Part shown: one piece after another, positions 37,050-47,556 of the stretch
Position numbering within the stretch: the first letter of the stretch is position 1
How the letters are laid out: the number at the start of each line of letters is the position of its first letter
NCBI GenBank assembly: GCA_030544685.1
Contig: CP086683.1
Location: 2,294,001 to 2,358,000, forward strand
Source: Pseudomonas sp. B21_DOA
Lineage (GTDB): Bacteria; Pseudomonadota; Gammaproteobacteria; Pseudomonadales; Pseudomonadaceae
Direction of reading: 5' to 3'
Length of the DNA: 64,000 nt
Position numbers and translations under genes: made by a program
The notes under the pieces: model-generated
Told to the model about the DNA's origin: nothing
Databases searched by the model: none
What the model saw: the letters and a program-made list of their open reading frames with translations, nothing else

Positions 37050-37616
37050 ATGAGCATCAAATCGGACAAGTGGATTCGCCGCATGGCGCAGGAACACGGC
37101 ATGATCGAACCGTTCGTCGAGCGCCAGATGCGCGGCAGCGACGACAGCCGGGTGATTTCCTACGGCGTGTCGAGTTACGGCTACGACGTGCGTTGCACCA
37201 ACCACTTCAAGGTGTTCACCAACATCAACTCGGCCATCGTCGACCCGAAGAACTTCGACGCCGGCAGCTTCGTCGACATCCACAGCGACGTTTGCATCAT
37301 TCCGCCGAACTCCTTCGCCCTGGCCAGCACCGTCGAGTACTTCCGCATTCCGCGCAACGTGCTGACCATCTGCCTGGGTAAAAGCACCTACGCGCGCTGC
37401 GGCATCATCGTCAACGTCACTCCGCTCGAGCCTGAGTGGGAAGGCCACGTGACGCTGGAGTTCTCCAACACCACCAACCTGCCGGCGAAAATCTACGCCA
37501 ACGAAGGTGTGGCACAGATGCTCTTCCTCGAATCCGATGAAGAATGTGAAGTTTCCTACAAGGATCGTGGCGGCAAATATCAGGGCCAGCGTGGCGTAAC
37601 CTTGCCGCGTACCTGA
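37050..37616 (+). CDS. dcd: dCTP deaminase
   Basis: A 188-aa trimeric enzyme that converts dCTP to dUTP for thymidylate synthesis. It contains the conserved [20 protein letters not shown] and [28 protein letters not shown] with the catalytic Glu, and the C-terminal [14 protein letters not shown] lid. The frame reaches back to 36882, but ATG 37050 gives [14 protein letters not shown], the family start. Confidence 0.96.
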   Translation: MSIKSDKWIRRMAQEHGMIEPFVERQMRGSDDSRVISYGVSSYGYDVRCTNHFKVFTNINSAIVDPKNFDAGSFVDIHSDVCIIPPNSFALASTVEYFRIPRNVLTICLGKSTYARCGIIVNVTPLEPEWEGHVTLEFSNTTNLPAKIYANEGVAQMLFLESDEECEVSYKDRGGKYQGQRGVTLPRT

Positions 37617-37723
37617 TCGACCATCCGACGGATGTCGGGAATTCTTTGGCGGGCAGACACTCTATGGGGTGTACTGCCCGTTTTTGTTACACACAGAATC
37701 GGGCCTTCACTGAGGAGTGCCCT

Positions 37724-37933
37724 ATGAAGATCGACCCGCGAATCAGCGCTGAACTGGCAAGGCTTGAGCCCAATCAGATAGGCGTTCTGGCCTGGTCGTT
37801 ACTGGCGAATCCGTCTTTGAGCCTGTCCGGCGGAGTACCCGGCCAGCCCGATCCCGATACTCCCAACGAACAACCGACCGAACCAGGCGAGCCTACGCTG
37901 CCGGACGAACCGCCTCCGGCGCCTGTCGCCTGA
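37724..37933 (+). CDS. Small conserved Pro-rich protein of unknown function
   Basis: A 69-aa protein with a GAGGAG site before ATG 37724. The N-terminal half (MKIDPRISAELARLEPNQIG) looks folded, and the last 30 residues are Pro/Glu/Thr-rich and disordered. No family recognised. It ends 13 bases before the long inverted repeat at 37946. Confidence 0.6.
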   Translation: MKIDPRISAELARLEPNQIGVLAWSLLANPSLSLSGGVPGQPDPDTPNEQPTEPGEPTLPDEPPPAPVA

Positions 37934-37945
37934 TCCATTGACATG

Positions 37946-37996
37946 AATATGGCCCGTCAGTCTGATCGATTTGCGATCTAGCTGACGGGCCATATT
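37946..37996. terminator. Long inverted repeat, shared terminator between convergent genes
   Basis: Arms AATATGGCCCGTCAG (37946-37960) and CTGACGGGCCATATT (37982-37996) form a perfect 15-bp stem. The right arm is within the last codons of pdeM (minus strand), whose stop is at 37978. It probably serves as the terminator of the small plus-strand gene. Confidence 0.6.
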
Positions 37997-38630
37997 TCGT
38001 TGTCGCCGATCACGAAGACCTTGCAGCTGTCGTCGCGCTCGACCTCATAGCCGCCGGTAAACGCACCGAAGGCCGGCATCAGGCTGATGCGCTCCCCAAC
38101 CTGAAGCAGGCCAGGCGCAAGCTCTGCCGACCTCTGCCGTGCAATCGATAAACCGGATGCACGTGGCCCGCGAGCACGTGCCGCTCGGGATGCGCATCGG
38201 GCTCATGCTGCAGGGCGAATGGCCCGAGCAATAGCGGCTCGGGCACCACGCGGATATTCAACGAGGCCGGTGGGTCACCTGCGCGTTTATCGTGGTTGCC
38301 GCGAATCAGCGTCATCGGCAGATCCGCGTGCCGTGCTCGCCACTCTGCCAGCGCATTGAGTGTGGTTGGGACATGTGAGCCAGGCCCATGCAGGAAATCG
38401 CCGAGGAAGATCAACTGGCGACACGGCAACCGCGCCAGCAACGCGTCAATCGCCTCGATGTTGCTCGCGGTCGTGCCATGTGGCACTGGCTGGCCGAGGC
38501 TGCGATAGGCCGCCGCTTTGCCGAAATGCACGTCGGCTATCAACAGCGCCTCCTGCGCTGGCCAGTACAGCGCTTTCTCCGGCAGCAGCCACAACTCCTC
38601 ACCGGCCAAACGTACCGGGTACGCGCTCAC
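37978..38630 (-). CDS. pdeM: Ligase-associated metallophosphoesterase PdeM, frameshifted near the C-terminus
   Basis: About 217 aa when repaired. A calcineurin-like nuclease with [21 protein letters not shown] and GHVHP motifs, the four metal-binding blocks of the family. It is the MPE component of the Lhr-MPE-LIG-EXO repair cluster. The stop of Lhr overlaps its GTG start (38630) by 2 bases. A C-run break at 38094-38097 (plus strand) is repaired by one base, giving ...[23 protein letters not shown] and a stop at 37978. Confidence 0.88.
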
Positions 38631-41168
38631 GACGATTTACCGTTGTCAGCGGTTTTTTCCAGGTCACCGACCATTCTTCTGATCCTGTCAGCCAGTTTTT
38701 CCGAACTCATGCTTTCGCGCATCCGCTCCACCAGCAGCGGAAAGCCTAGTGGTGTAGGACGTTTAACCTGATGCACGTCCAGTTTCATTTGATTGATGCG
38801 CTCCAATGTCTGTTCCAGACGACGAATATCCAGTTCTTCGCGAAGGACCTCTTCCCCGGCCTGGGCCAGCAGCAGGTTGTCGGCGTCGTATTGTTTGAAT
38901 ACCTGGAAAAACAAGCCACTCGACGCCTGCACCTGGCGGGTACTCTTCGGTGCGCCCGGATACCCGGCGAACACCAGCCCGGCGATGCGCGCAATTTCGC
39001 GGAAGCGGCGCAACGCCAGTTCACCGGCATTGAGGCTGGCCAGCACATCCAGCAACAGGTCATCGGCGTTGAACAGGTGCGCGTCGAGATGCGCGGCCCA
39101 ATCCACCGGCGTGGCGCTGAGCAGCTCCAGGCCGTAGTCATTCACGGCAATCGAGAAGGTCACCGGTTGGCGCTGACTGACGCGCCATGCCAGTAAGCTC
39201 GCCAGTCCCAGATGCACCTGACGCCCGGCGAACGGATAAAGGAAAAGATGCCAGCCTTCGCGGGATTTCAGCACTTCGGCGAGCAGATTCTCGCTGGTGG
39301 GCAAGCCGGACCAGCGTATCTGCGTCTCCAGCAGCGGCCGCAAAGCGTGCATTTCCGGACCGTTGAATTGCCCCTGAGCAGCGGCGCTGAAGCGCGCCAC
39401 CACCGCTTCGGCCAATTCGTTGGATAACGGCATGCGCCCGCCATTCCAGCGCGGCACGGCGGCTTTTTTGCGGTGCTGCGTTTGACGTAGGCGGTCATGT
39501 TTTCCACCCGCACCAGCTCGAGCAAGCGGCCGGCGAAAAGGAAACCGTCGCCAGGTTTCAGTCGCGCGATAAAGCCTTCCTCAACGCTGCCCAGCTGTTT
39601 GCCACCGCCACCCTTGCTCCAGAATTTCAGATTGATGCTCGCGTCGCTGACAATGGTGCCGATGCTCATGCGATGGCGCCGCGCCAGACGCGCATCCGGC
39701 ACACGCCAGACGCCGTGTTCGTCCGGTTCGACCCGGCGGTAATCCGGATAAGCTGTAAGAGACATCCCGCCATGGCGTACGAACGCCAGCGCCCAGGCCC
39801 AGTCCGCCGCTGTCAGGTCACGATAAGCCCAGGCACCGCGGACTTCTTCGTACAAGTCTTCAGGAATAAAGCCACCGCCGAGGGCCATGCTGACCAAATG
39901 CTGGACCAGTACATCCAGCGGCTTGTGCGGCGACAGGCGCGGCTCGATGCGCCGTTGCTCGACGGCGTCGCGTGCGGCGACCGCCTCGATCAGTTCCAGG
40001 CTGTGGGTCGGCACCAGCGTTACCCGCGAGGTGCGCCCCGGCGCGTGGCCGGAACGCCCGGCACGTTGCATCAAGCGCGCGACGCCTTTCGCCGAGCCGA
40101 TCTGCAGCACGCGCTCGACCGGCAAGAAATCCACGCCCAAGTCCAGGCTCGAGGTACACACCACCGCTTTCAATTGGCCATTCTTCAACGCCTGCTCTAC
40201 CCAGTCGCGGGTATCGCGTGACAGTGAGCTGTGGTGCAACGCAATCAGCCCGGCCCAGTCCGGCCGCGCTTCCAGCAGTGCCTGATACCAGATTTCCGAT
40301 TGCGCACGAGTGTTGGTAAACACCAGGCTGCTGGCGCAGTCATCGAGTTCGGCCACCACTTGCGGCAGCATCTTCAGACCGATGTGGCCGGCCCAGGAAA
40401 ACGCTCGATGGCCGGTGGCAGCAGGGTGTCGACCTTCAGCGTTTTTTCGCTTTGCCCCTGAACGCTGACGCCGCCGCCCTGTGGGATCAGCACTTGCTCT
40501 GCGTGGGATTGATTACCGAGGGTGGCGGACACGCCCCAAACGATCAGTTCCGGCTGCCAATGACGCAGCCGGGCGAGGGCCAGTTGCAGTTGCACGCCGC
40601 GTTTGTTGCCGAGCAACTCGTGCCATTCATCGACGACGATCATGCGCAGGCTCGACAGCGCCGTGCGCGCATCGGCGCGGGCCAGTAGCAGGGTCAGGCT
40701 TTCCGGGGTGGTGATCAGCGTTGTCGGCAAGCGCCGACCCTGACGGGCGCGTTCGCTACTGCTGGTGTCGCCGGTGCGCAGGCCGATGGTCCATGGAATC
40801 TGCAAATCATCGACCGGGCTTTGCAGTGCGCGGGCAGTGTCGGCGGCGAGGGCGCGCATCGGCGTAATCCACAGCACTGTCAGCGGTTCGGCCGGCGGTT
40901 TGCGTTTGCGCGGTGTAGCCACGGGCGGATGCAGGCGGGCGAAGCGGTTGAGAGCAGCAAACCACACCGCGTAGGTTTTGCCGGCGCCGGTGCTGGCGTG
41001 GAGCAATCCGGATTCGCCGCTTTTCACCGCCGCCCACACCTGTTTCTGAAAGGCAAACGGCTTCCAGTCGCGAGCGCTGAACCAGGTTTTTGCAAAGTCG
41101 GGGATTTCGCCATGCCGGCTGCGTGCGCTCTGGAGGTGTTGTTTCAGAGACAGCGAAGCGGGGGACAA
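38627..41168 (-). CDS. lhr: Ligase-associated DEXH-box helicase (Lhr-Core type), two frameshifts
   Basis: About 847 aa when repaired. 3'-5' DNA helicase of the Lhr-Core group. The Walker A is HASTGAGKT (residues 57-65), the DEWH box follows in [14 protein letters not shown], and SATLGN is motif III. The second RecA domain has [12 protein letters not shown] and [13 protein letters not shown]. Breaks are at the plus-strand G pair 40396-40397 and T run 39464-39469. Both are single-base length defects. The gene is overlapped with pdeM, so the two are a translationally coupled pair. Confidence 0.88.
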
Positions 41169-41196
41169 GTTTAACTTTGTCGGTCGGTGGATTCCC

Positions 41197-41288
41197 CTGT
41201 GGGAGCGAGCCTGCTCGCGAATGCGATGTCACATTCAACATTGATGTTGACTGATAAACCGCTTTCGCGAGCAGGCTCGCTCCCACAC
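41197..41288. repeat. REP pair (GAGCctGCTCGCGA family)
   Basis: Inverted REP pair in the gap between Lhr (upstream side) and the ABC ATPase (downstream end), 92 bases in total. Confidence 0.85.
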
Positions 41289-41304
41289 AGGGTTGGGTGC
41301 CAAC

Positions 41305-42068
41305 TTATTTAAGATTGCCGCTCAGGAACTGCTTCAGCCGTTCGCTTTTCGGGTTGCCCAGCACTTCTTCCGGCGCGCCTTCTTCCTCCACCAGACCCTG
41401 ATGCAGAAACAGCACCTGATTCGACACCTTGCGCGCAAAACTCATTTCGTGAGTGACCATGATCATCGTCCGGCCTTCTTCGGCCAGACCCTGAATCACT
41501 TTCAGCACTTCGCCAACGAGTTCCGGATCGAGCGCCGAAGTCGGTTCGTCGAACAGCATCACCTCCGGCTCCATCGCCAGTGCCCGGGCGATCGCCACGC
41601 GCTGTTGCTGGCCGCCGGAGAGAAACGCCGGATATTGATCGGCAACCCGCGCCGGCAAACCGACCTTGTCCAGATAACGCCGGGCGCGATCGTCGGCCTC
41701 CTGTTTGCTGCAGCCCAGCACCCGGCGCGGGGCCATGGTGATGTTTTCCAGCACGGTCATGTGGCTCCACAGGTTGAAATGCTGGAACACCATCGCCAGC
41801 CGCGTGCGCAGGCGTTGCAGTTCATCGGCGTCGGCGACGTGCATGCCGTGGCGGTCGGTGACCATGCGGATCGATTGGCCATCAAGGCTCATGGCGCCAT
41901 CATTGGGCTGTTCGAGAAAATTGATGCAGCGCAAAAGGTGCTTTTGCCCGAGCCACTGGCACCGATCAGGCTGATCACGTCGCCGGTCTTGGCCTTGAGC
42001 GAAACGCCTTTGAGCACCTGATGATCGCCATAGCTTTTATGCAGGCCTTCAACGGTCAGTTTGTACAT
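41305..42068 (-). CDS. ABC transporter ATPase for basic amino acids (HisP/AotP type), frameshifted
   Basis: A 254-aa ATPase of a polar amino-acid importer when repaired. Walker A GASGSGKS, signature [12 protein letters not shown] and Walker [14 protein letters not shown] are visible. The break is at A run 41933-41936 (plus strand), just after Walker A; one added A restores [10 protein letters not shown]. The start ATG 42068 is 12 bases after the stop of the M14-family gene. It completes a five-gene operon with argT-like, two permeases and the hydrolase. Confidence 0.92.
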
Positions 42069-42080
42069 GGACGAGCATCC

Positions 42081-43198
42081 TCAAGGCGAAAGTAGGTAGC
42101 CGCTGCGATAGGCTTCGGCGCCCGCGACGTGGGCGATGACCATGCCGGCAGTGGCCATGCGCCGCAGCGAGCGCGCATACAGCAGGCCGGCGGCGGTGCA
42201 ATGAATGGGGTGACCTTGTCGTGGACCGGGTCGATGATCTCGGCGATTTGTTGCCCGGCCTGCAGGTATTGGCCGGGCGTGGCGCAGTACACCAACAGGC
42301 CGCCGACGGGCGTGGTCACCGGTTCGACACCGGCCAGCGGCGTGGCCGGGTAGGGCTGCGGCGGTTGCGGCTTGGTCTCGCCGACGATGGCATCGAACTG
42401 GATCAGATAGTCGATCAGCGCCTGACAATCGCGACTGGCCAGCGGGTGATTGACATCGCCCTGGCCGCGCAGCTCGACGGTCACCGAGAAACTGCCCAGC
42501 GGAATCTCGAAGTGCTCGCCGAAGCGCTCGCGCAATTGCCACCAGAGCAGGGTGAAGCATTCGTCGAACGACTGCCCGCCGGAATCGGTAGCGAGCAGGC
42601 TGGCCTGGGCTTCGATATAGCGCGCCAGCGGCTCGACCTGCGGCCACGCCTCGGGCGTGGTGTACAGGTGCACCACGGATTCGAAGTCGCAGTGCAAGTC
42701 GAGCACCATGTCGGCATCGCAGGCCAGGCGTTGCAGGGTCAGGCGCTGGGATTGCAGTTGGGTGGTCGGCGTCTGACGGTCGAGGGCGTTGCGCAGGTTG
42801 GCGCGGATCAGTTCGAGGTTGTGCTGCGCATCGTCGTTAAGTTGGCCTTCGATGGCGTTGCCGATTTCTTCGCTGAGGTCGACGAACCAGCGATTGAAGT
42901 TCTGCCCACTCTCCAGGTCGTAACGGCCCAGCGGCACGTCCATCAGCACTTGTTCGAGGCCGACCGGGTTGGCCACCGGCACCAGTACGATTTCGCTGCG
43001 CAGGCGGCCGGCGGCTTCCAGCTCGGCCAGACGCTGTTTCAGGTGCCAGGCGACCAGCATGCCCGGCAGTTCGTCAGCGTGCAGCGACGCCTGAATGTAA
43101 ACCTTGCCCTTGGCCTGTTGTGGGCCGAAGTGGAAGCTGTGAATTTGCCGTGCGGTCCCCGGCAGCGGGGCCAGCAAGTCATGGATCTGGTGGCGCAT
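42081..43198 (-). CDS. Succinylglutamate desuccinylase/aspartoacylase-like M14 protein, frameshifted
   Basis: About 372 aa when repaired. Zn-dependent deacylase family. The Zn ligands are in SLHADELPGM (His40, Glu43) and VLDLHCDFESV. The C-terminal beta-rich half resembles the usual AstE/ASPA second domain. A break at G run 42207-42210 is repaired by one base, giving ...THPIHCTAAG-like text and a stop at 42081. Position in the amino-acid ABC operon suggests it trims an acylated amino acid that the transporter imports. Substrate not shown by sequence. Confidence 0.82.
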
Positions 43199-43225
43199 TG
43201 TTATCTCTTTATTTTCAAACCGGTG

Positions 43226-43936
43226 CTAGTGAGTCGGCCCGAGGAAGGCCAGCCAGCGGCGTTCGGCGAGGCGGAACAGGCCGACCAGCGCAAACGTAAT
43301 GGTCAGGTAGATCAGCGCGGCGATGCCGAATGACTGGAAGGTCAGGAAGGTTGCCGAGTTGGCATCCCGCGCGACTTTCAGGATATCGGGAATGGTCGCG
43401 GTGAACGCCACGGTGGTCGAGTGCAGCATCAGGATCACTTCGTTGCTGTAGTAAGGCAACGAGCGGCGCAGTGCCGACGGCATGATCACGTAGGCGTACA
43501 ACTTCCAGCCGGTCAGGCCATAAGCCTTGGCCGCTTCGACTTCGCCGTGGTTCATGCTTCGAATCGCCCCGGCGAAAATCTCCGTGGTGTACGCGCAGGT
43601 GTTGAGGGCAAAGGCGAGGATCGTGCAGTTCATCGCGTCGCGAAAGAAACTGTCGAGGATCGGCTGTTCGCGCACGGCGGCGAGGCTGTAGATGCCGGTG
43701 TAGCAGATCAGCAACTGGATATACAGCGGCGTGCCACGGAACAGGTAGGTGTAGAACTGCACCGGCCAGCGAATGTAGAAGTGCGGCGAAACCCGCGCGA
43801 TCGACAGCGGAATCGAGACGATGAAGCCGATGCAGATCGAGGCGGTCAGCAGCCACATCGTCATCGCCAGCCCGGTGATGTTCTGGCCGTCGGTATAAAG
43901 GAAGGCTTTCCAGTATTCCTGGAGGAGTTCGATCAT
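43226..43936 (-). CDS. Basic amino-acid ABC permease (HisM/AotM type)
   Basis: A 236-aa inner-membrane permease with ~5 TM segments. The EAA-like motif is in EVEAAKAYGLTGWKLYAYVIMP. ATG 43936 overlaps the stop of the other permease by four bases (ATGA arrangement), showing coupled translation. The frame's extension to 43981 is not used. Confidence 0.93.
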   Translation of the reverse strand: MIELLQEYWKAFLYTDGQNITGLAMTMWLLTASICIGFIVSIPLSIARVSPHFYIRWPVQFYTYLFRGTPLYIQLLICYTGIYSLAAVREQPILDSFFRDAMNCTILAFALNTCAYTTEIFAGAIRSMNHGEVEAAKAYGLTGWKLYAYVIMPSALRRSLPYYSNEVILMLHSTTVAFTATIPDILKVARDANSATFLTFQSFGIAALIYLTITFALVGLFRLAERRWLAFLGPTH

Positions 43937-44661
43937 CGTACGGCCTCCCGGGCACCGGCGGCGTAGCGGCGTTCGAGCCAACGCAGGATGAAGTTCGAAG
44001 CACTGGTGATCAGCAAATAGATCAAGGCGGCAAGGACCAGAAAGTAGAACAGTTGATAGGTGCTTTTACCGGCGTCCTGCGCTGCCTTGACCAGATCAGC
44101 CAGACCGATGATCGACACCAGCGCGGTGGCCTTGAGCATGACCATCCAGTTGTTGCCGATGCCTGGCAAGGCAAAACGCATCATTTGCGGAAACACCACG
44201 AAGCGAAAACGCTGGCCACGTTTGAGGCCATACGCGGTGGCGGCTTCGACTTGGCCGCGCGGCACCGCGAGGATGGCGCCACGGAAGGTCTCGGTGAAAT
44301 ACGCGCCATAAATGAAGCCCAGCGTCAGCACGCCGGCGCTGAACGGGTCGATTTCGATGTATTCCCATTCCATATAGTCGGTCAGCGACGTCAACCAGGT
44401 TTGCAGGCTGTAGAAGATCAACAGCATCAGCACCAGATCCGGCACGCCACGAATCAGCGTGGTGTAGAGCTGCGCAGGCAGGCGCACCAGTTTGACTTTC
44501 GACAGTTTGGCACTGGCGCCGAGCAGGCCGAGCAACACGGCCACCAGCAGCGACATCGCCGATAATTTGATGGTCATCCAGGTGCCTTGCAGCAGCAACG
44601 GGCCGAAGCCCTGCAGACTGAAGGAGGCCAGCCCCAGATTTTGCAGAAGGGTTTCAAACAT
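43933..44661 (-). CDS. Basic amino-acid ABC permease (HisQ/AotQ type)
   Basis: A 242-aa permease, partner of the HisM-like protein. The EAA loop VEAATAYGLKRGQRFRFVVFPQ and the N-terminal GTWMTIKLSAMSLLVAVLLG are clear. Follows the binding protein gene after 57 bases containing a hairpin. Confidence 0.93.
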   Translation of the reverse strand: MFETLLQNLGLASFSLQGFGPLLLQGTWMTIKLSAMSLLVAVLLGLLGASAKLSKVKLVRLPAQLYTTLIRGVPDLVLMLLIFYSLQTWLTSLTDYMEWEYIEIDPFSAGVLTLGFIYGAYFTETFRGAILAVPRGQVEAATAYGLKRGQRFRFVVFPQMMRFALPGIGNNWMVMLKATALVSIIGLADLVKAAQDAGKSTYQLFYFLVLAALIYLLITSASNFILRWLERRYAAGAREAVR

Positions 44662-44688
44662 AAATCAGCAACCTGAGCGGATGGAAAA

Positions 44689-44711
44689 GGCGCCCATCGG
44701 GGATGGGCGCC
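44689..44711 (-). terminator. Intercistronic hairpin between argT-like and hisQ-like genes
   Basis: Perfect 10-bp stem GGCGCCCATC/GATGGGCGCC with a 3-base loop; on the minus strand it is followed by TTTT. Such hairpins often stabilise the mRNA of the binding protein and lower expression of permease genes. Confidence 0.6.
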
Positions 44712-44717
44712 GGGGCA

Positions 44718-45500
44718 TTATTTACCGCTGTACAGATTCAGGTCGCCAAAGTGTTTCTTTTGAATCTCGGCGTATTTGCCGTCGTCGTGTAACGCTTTGA
44801 TACCTTTATCCAAAAGTGCCTTCAGCTCAGTGTTACCTTTCTTGATACCGACAGCCGTTTTGGCTGGCAGCAATTCGCTGTCGACCGGCTGGCTGATTTC
44901 ATACTCGGCGCCTTTTGGCGACTTCAGGAAGCCCAATTCGGCTTGCAGCATGTCCTGGATACCGGCGTCGAGACGGCCGGAAGTCAGGTCGGAATACACC
45001 TGATCCTGGTTCTGATAGGCCTGGGTTTTCACGCCAGCCTTGTCCAGTACGGCTTTGGCGTAGGCTTCCTGAATGGTGCCTTGCTCATAGCCAACGGTTT
45101 TGCCCTTGAGCGAAGCGACATCGGCGGTGATGCCGGAGCCTTTCTTGAACACGTAAGCGGTCGGGCCGGAAAACAGTTCGCTGGAGAAGTCGATGACTTT
45201 CTCGCGGGCCGGGGTCACGGTCATCGACGAGATCACACCGTCGAACTTGTTGGCCTTGAGGCCCGGAATCATGCCGTCGAAATCGCTTTCGACCCACTTG
45301 CACTTGACATTCAGTTCGGCGCAGATCGCGTTGCCCAGGTCGATATCGAACCCGACCAGGCTGCCGTCGGCCGCTTTCGACTCGAACGGTGCGTACGAAG
45401 GGTCAACGCCAAAGCGCAGCTCTTTGTATTCCTTGGCCAGCGCGGAGCCGGCAGAAATGCACAACGCCAGTGCAGAAAGGGTCAGCAATGCTTTTTTCAT
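44718..45500 (-). CDS. Periplasmic lysine/arginine/ornithine-binding protein (ArgT/AotJ/HisJ type)
   Basis: A 260-aa solute-binding protein. The signal peptide is about residues 1-22 (KALLTLSALALCISAGSALA). Mature text LRFGVDPSYAPFESKAADGSLVGFDIDLG is typical of the family. Two Cys in CAELNVKCKW may form a disulfide, as in LAO proteins. It captures the basic amino acid for the HisQMP-like importer encoded downstream. Confidence 0.94.
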   Translation of the reverse strand: MKKALLTLSALALCISAGSALAKEYKELRFGVDPSYAPFESKAADGSLVGFDIDLGNAICAELNVKCKWVESDFDGMIPGLKANKFDGVISSMTVTPAREKVIDFSSELFSGPTAYVFKKGSGITADVASLKGKTVGYEQGTIQEAYAKAVLDKAGVKTQAYQNQDQVYSDLTSGRLDAGIQDMLQAELGFLKSPKGAEYEISQPVDSELLPAKTAVGIKKGNTELKALLDKGIKALHDDGKYAEIQKKHFGDLNLYSGK

Positions 45501-45720
45501 TATTCAATCCCTAAGAACCAATATGAGCGCTTGTGGCGCAGAATTATTGTTACTGCAACGCTTACGACCTGTAGAAAGTAGCAATTTCCGAACCAGAGTG
45601 CCGAACAGGTGTTTTAAAAGGTCGAGTGCAGAGAGGCAAGGGTAGTTGAATGCACGGAAACGGGCATTGCTGTTTGCATGCACTGTTTTGGATCAAACGC
45701 GTAGCTCGGAGCAGTTGAAA

Positions 45721-45843
45721 CTGTGGCGAGGGGCTTTATCCCGATCGGCTGCGCAGCAGGCGCAAAAACCTGAGTGCACGATTTCAGGGGAAATTGCTGG
45801 GGGCCGCTGCGCCGCCCAGCGGGGATAAATCCCTCGCCACAGG
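45721..45843. repeat. REP-like pair (GGCGAGGGATTTATCCC family)
   Basis: Two inverted copies with the core GGCGAGGGATTTATCCC, here with an internal variant (GGCGAGGGGCTTTATCCC) on one side. In the 367-base gap between ligase and the binding protein gene. A second pair of the same class is at 57031. Confidence 0.8.
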
Positions 45844-45867
45844 GTTCTGCGATGTGTCGAGAATGAA

Positions 45868-47556
45868 TCAGGCGAGCAAGTCTTGCAGGGTAGCGAGACT
45901 GTCCGCTTCTTCGACGGTCTTGTCCTTGCGCCAGCGCAGCATGCGCGGAAAACGCACGGCGATGCCGCTCTTGTGCCGGCGCGACAGGGCGATGCCTTCG
46001 AAGCCGAGTTCAAAGACCAGACTCGGCTTCACACTGCTCACCGGGCCGAATTTTTCCACCGTGGTTTTGCGCACGATGCTGTCGACCTGGCGCATCTCTT
46101 CATCGGTCAGCCCCGAATACGCCTTGGCGAACGGCACCAGCGAGCGCTGGCTGGATTCCGGCGGGCCGTCCCACACGGCGAAGGTGTAATCGCTGTACAG
46201 ACTGGCGCGGCGGCCGTGTCCACGCTGGGCATAAATCAACACGGCATCGACGCTGAACGGGTCGACCTTCCACTTCCACCACACGCCCATGTCCTTGGTG
46301 CGGCCGACGCCATACAGCGAATCGCGGGCCTTGAGCATCATGCCTTCAACGCCGAGTTTGCGCGACGCTTCGCGCTGGCGGCCGAGGTCGAGCCAGTCTT
46401 CGCCGGTCAATACCGGCGAGGGCAGCAGTACCGGGCTGTTGCAGTGCGCGATCACTTCCTCGAGTTGCGCACGGCGCTTGACCTGCGGCTGGTTGCGCCA
46501 GTCTTCGCCCTGCCATTCCAGCAGGTCGTAGGCGAGCACCACCACCGGCACTTCTTCGAGAATCTTCTTGTCGAGCGTCTTGCGACCGATGCGTTGTTGC
46601 AGCAGGGCGAACGGTTGCACGGCCGGCGGCTCATCGAATTGCGGATCGAAGGCATCTTCGGTGGTTGGATGGGTGCTCTTCCACACGACGATTTCGCCGT
46701 CGATCACCGTGCCGTCGGGTAAGCCGTGGACCAGCACATCGAACTCGGGGAAGCGCTCGGTCACCAGTTCCTCGCCGCGCGACCACACCCACAGCTTACC
46801 GTCGCGCTTGACCACTTGCGCGCGAATACCGTCCCACTTCCATTCCACCTGCCAGTCGCTGGCCGGGCCGAGCAGAGCTTCGAATTCGTCGACCGGTTGC
46901 GACAACGCGTGGGCAAGAAAGAACGGGTAGGGCTGACCGCCGCGCTGGGCGTGTTCGTCGGCGGATTCCGGGGCGATCAGTTTCAGATAGCTGGCGGCGT
47001 TGGGCCGGTTCGACAGATCGGTGTAACCGACCAGGCGCTGGGCCACGCGTTTGCTGTCGAGCCCGGCCATCGACGCTAGGGCGCGGGTGACCAGCAGCTT
47101 CGACACGCCAACGCGGAAACTGCCGGTGATCAGCTTGATGCACAGCATCAGGCTCGGCCGGTCCAGTTGCGCCCACAACATTGGCAGTTGGCGCGTCAGG
47201 TACTCCGGCGTTTCTCCGCGCAGTGGCAGCAGCTTGTCTTCGATCCATTCGGCAAGACCGGCCTCGGAGCTGTGGGAATTTTCCGGCAGCACCAGAGAAA
47301 TGGTCTCGGCCAGATCGCCGACGGCTTGGTAGCTTTCTTCGAACAGCCATGGCTCCAGTCCCGAAACTGCGACCGCCAGCTCACGGAGGATGCGCACCGG
47401 TACCAGTTGCCGAGGTCGCCCGCCGGAAAGGAAGTACACCGCCCATGCGGCATCTTCCGGCGCGGCCTGCGCGAAGTAAGCCTGCATCGCCGCCAGCTTG
47501 GCGTTGCTCGACGTGGTGGCGTCGAGTTCGGCATATAACTCGGCGAAGGCTTTCAT
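45868..47556 (-). CDS. ATP-dependent DNA ligase (LIG component of the Lhr cluster)
   Basis: A 562-aa ligase. Nucleotidyl-lysine motif I is EWKWDGIR with Lys240. Other motifs are VIDGEIVVWK (motif III) and KDMGVWWKWK (motif V). The N-terminal ~200 residues form the DNA-binding domain. It starts inside the exonuclease stop (4-base overlap), so LIG and EXO are one operon. It may seal nicks after cleavage by the MPE/EXO nucleases. Confidence 0.92.
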   Translation of the reverse strand: MKAFAELYAELDATTSSNAKLAAMQAYFAQAAPEDAAWAVYFLSGGRPRQLVPVRILRELAVAVSGLEPWLFEESYQAVGDLAETISLVLPENSHSSEAGLAEWIEDKLLPLRGETPEYLTRQLPMLWAQLDRPSLMLCIKLITGSFRVGVSKLLVTRALASMAGLDSKRVAQRLVGYTDLSNRPNAASYLKLIAPESADEHAQRGGQPYPFFLAHALSQPVDEFEALLGPASDWQVEWKWDGIRAQVVKRDGKLWVWSRGEELVTERFPEFDVLVHGLPDGTVIDGEIVVWKSTHPTTEDAFDPQFDEPPAVQPFALLQQRIGRKTLDKKILEEVPVVVLAYDLLEWQGEDWRNQPQVKRRAQLEEVIAHCNSPVLLPSPVLTGEDWLDLGRQREASRKLGVEGMMLKARDSLYGVGRTKDMGVWWKWKVDPFSVDAVLIYAQRGHGRRASLYSDYTFAVWDGPPESSQRSLVPFAKAYSGLTDEEMRQVDSIVRKTTVEKFGPVSSVKPSLVFELGFEGIALSRRHKSGIAVRFPRMLRWRKDKTVEEADSLATLQDLLA

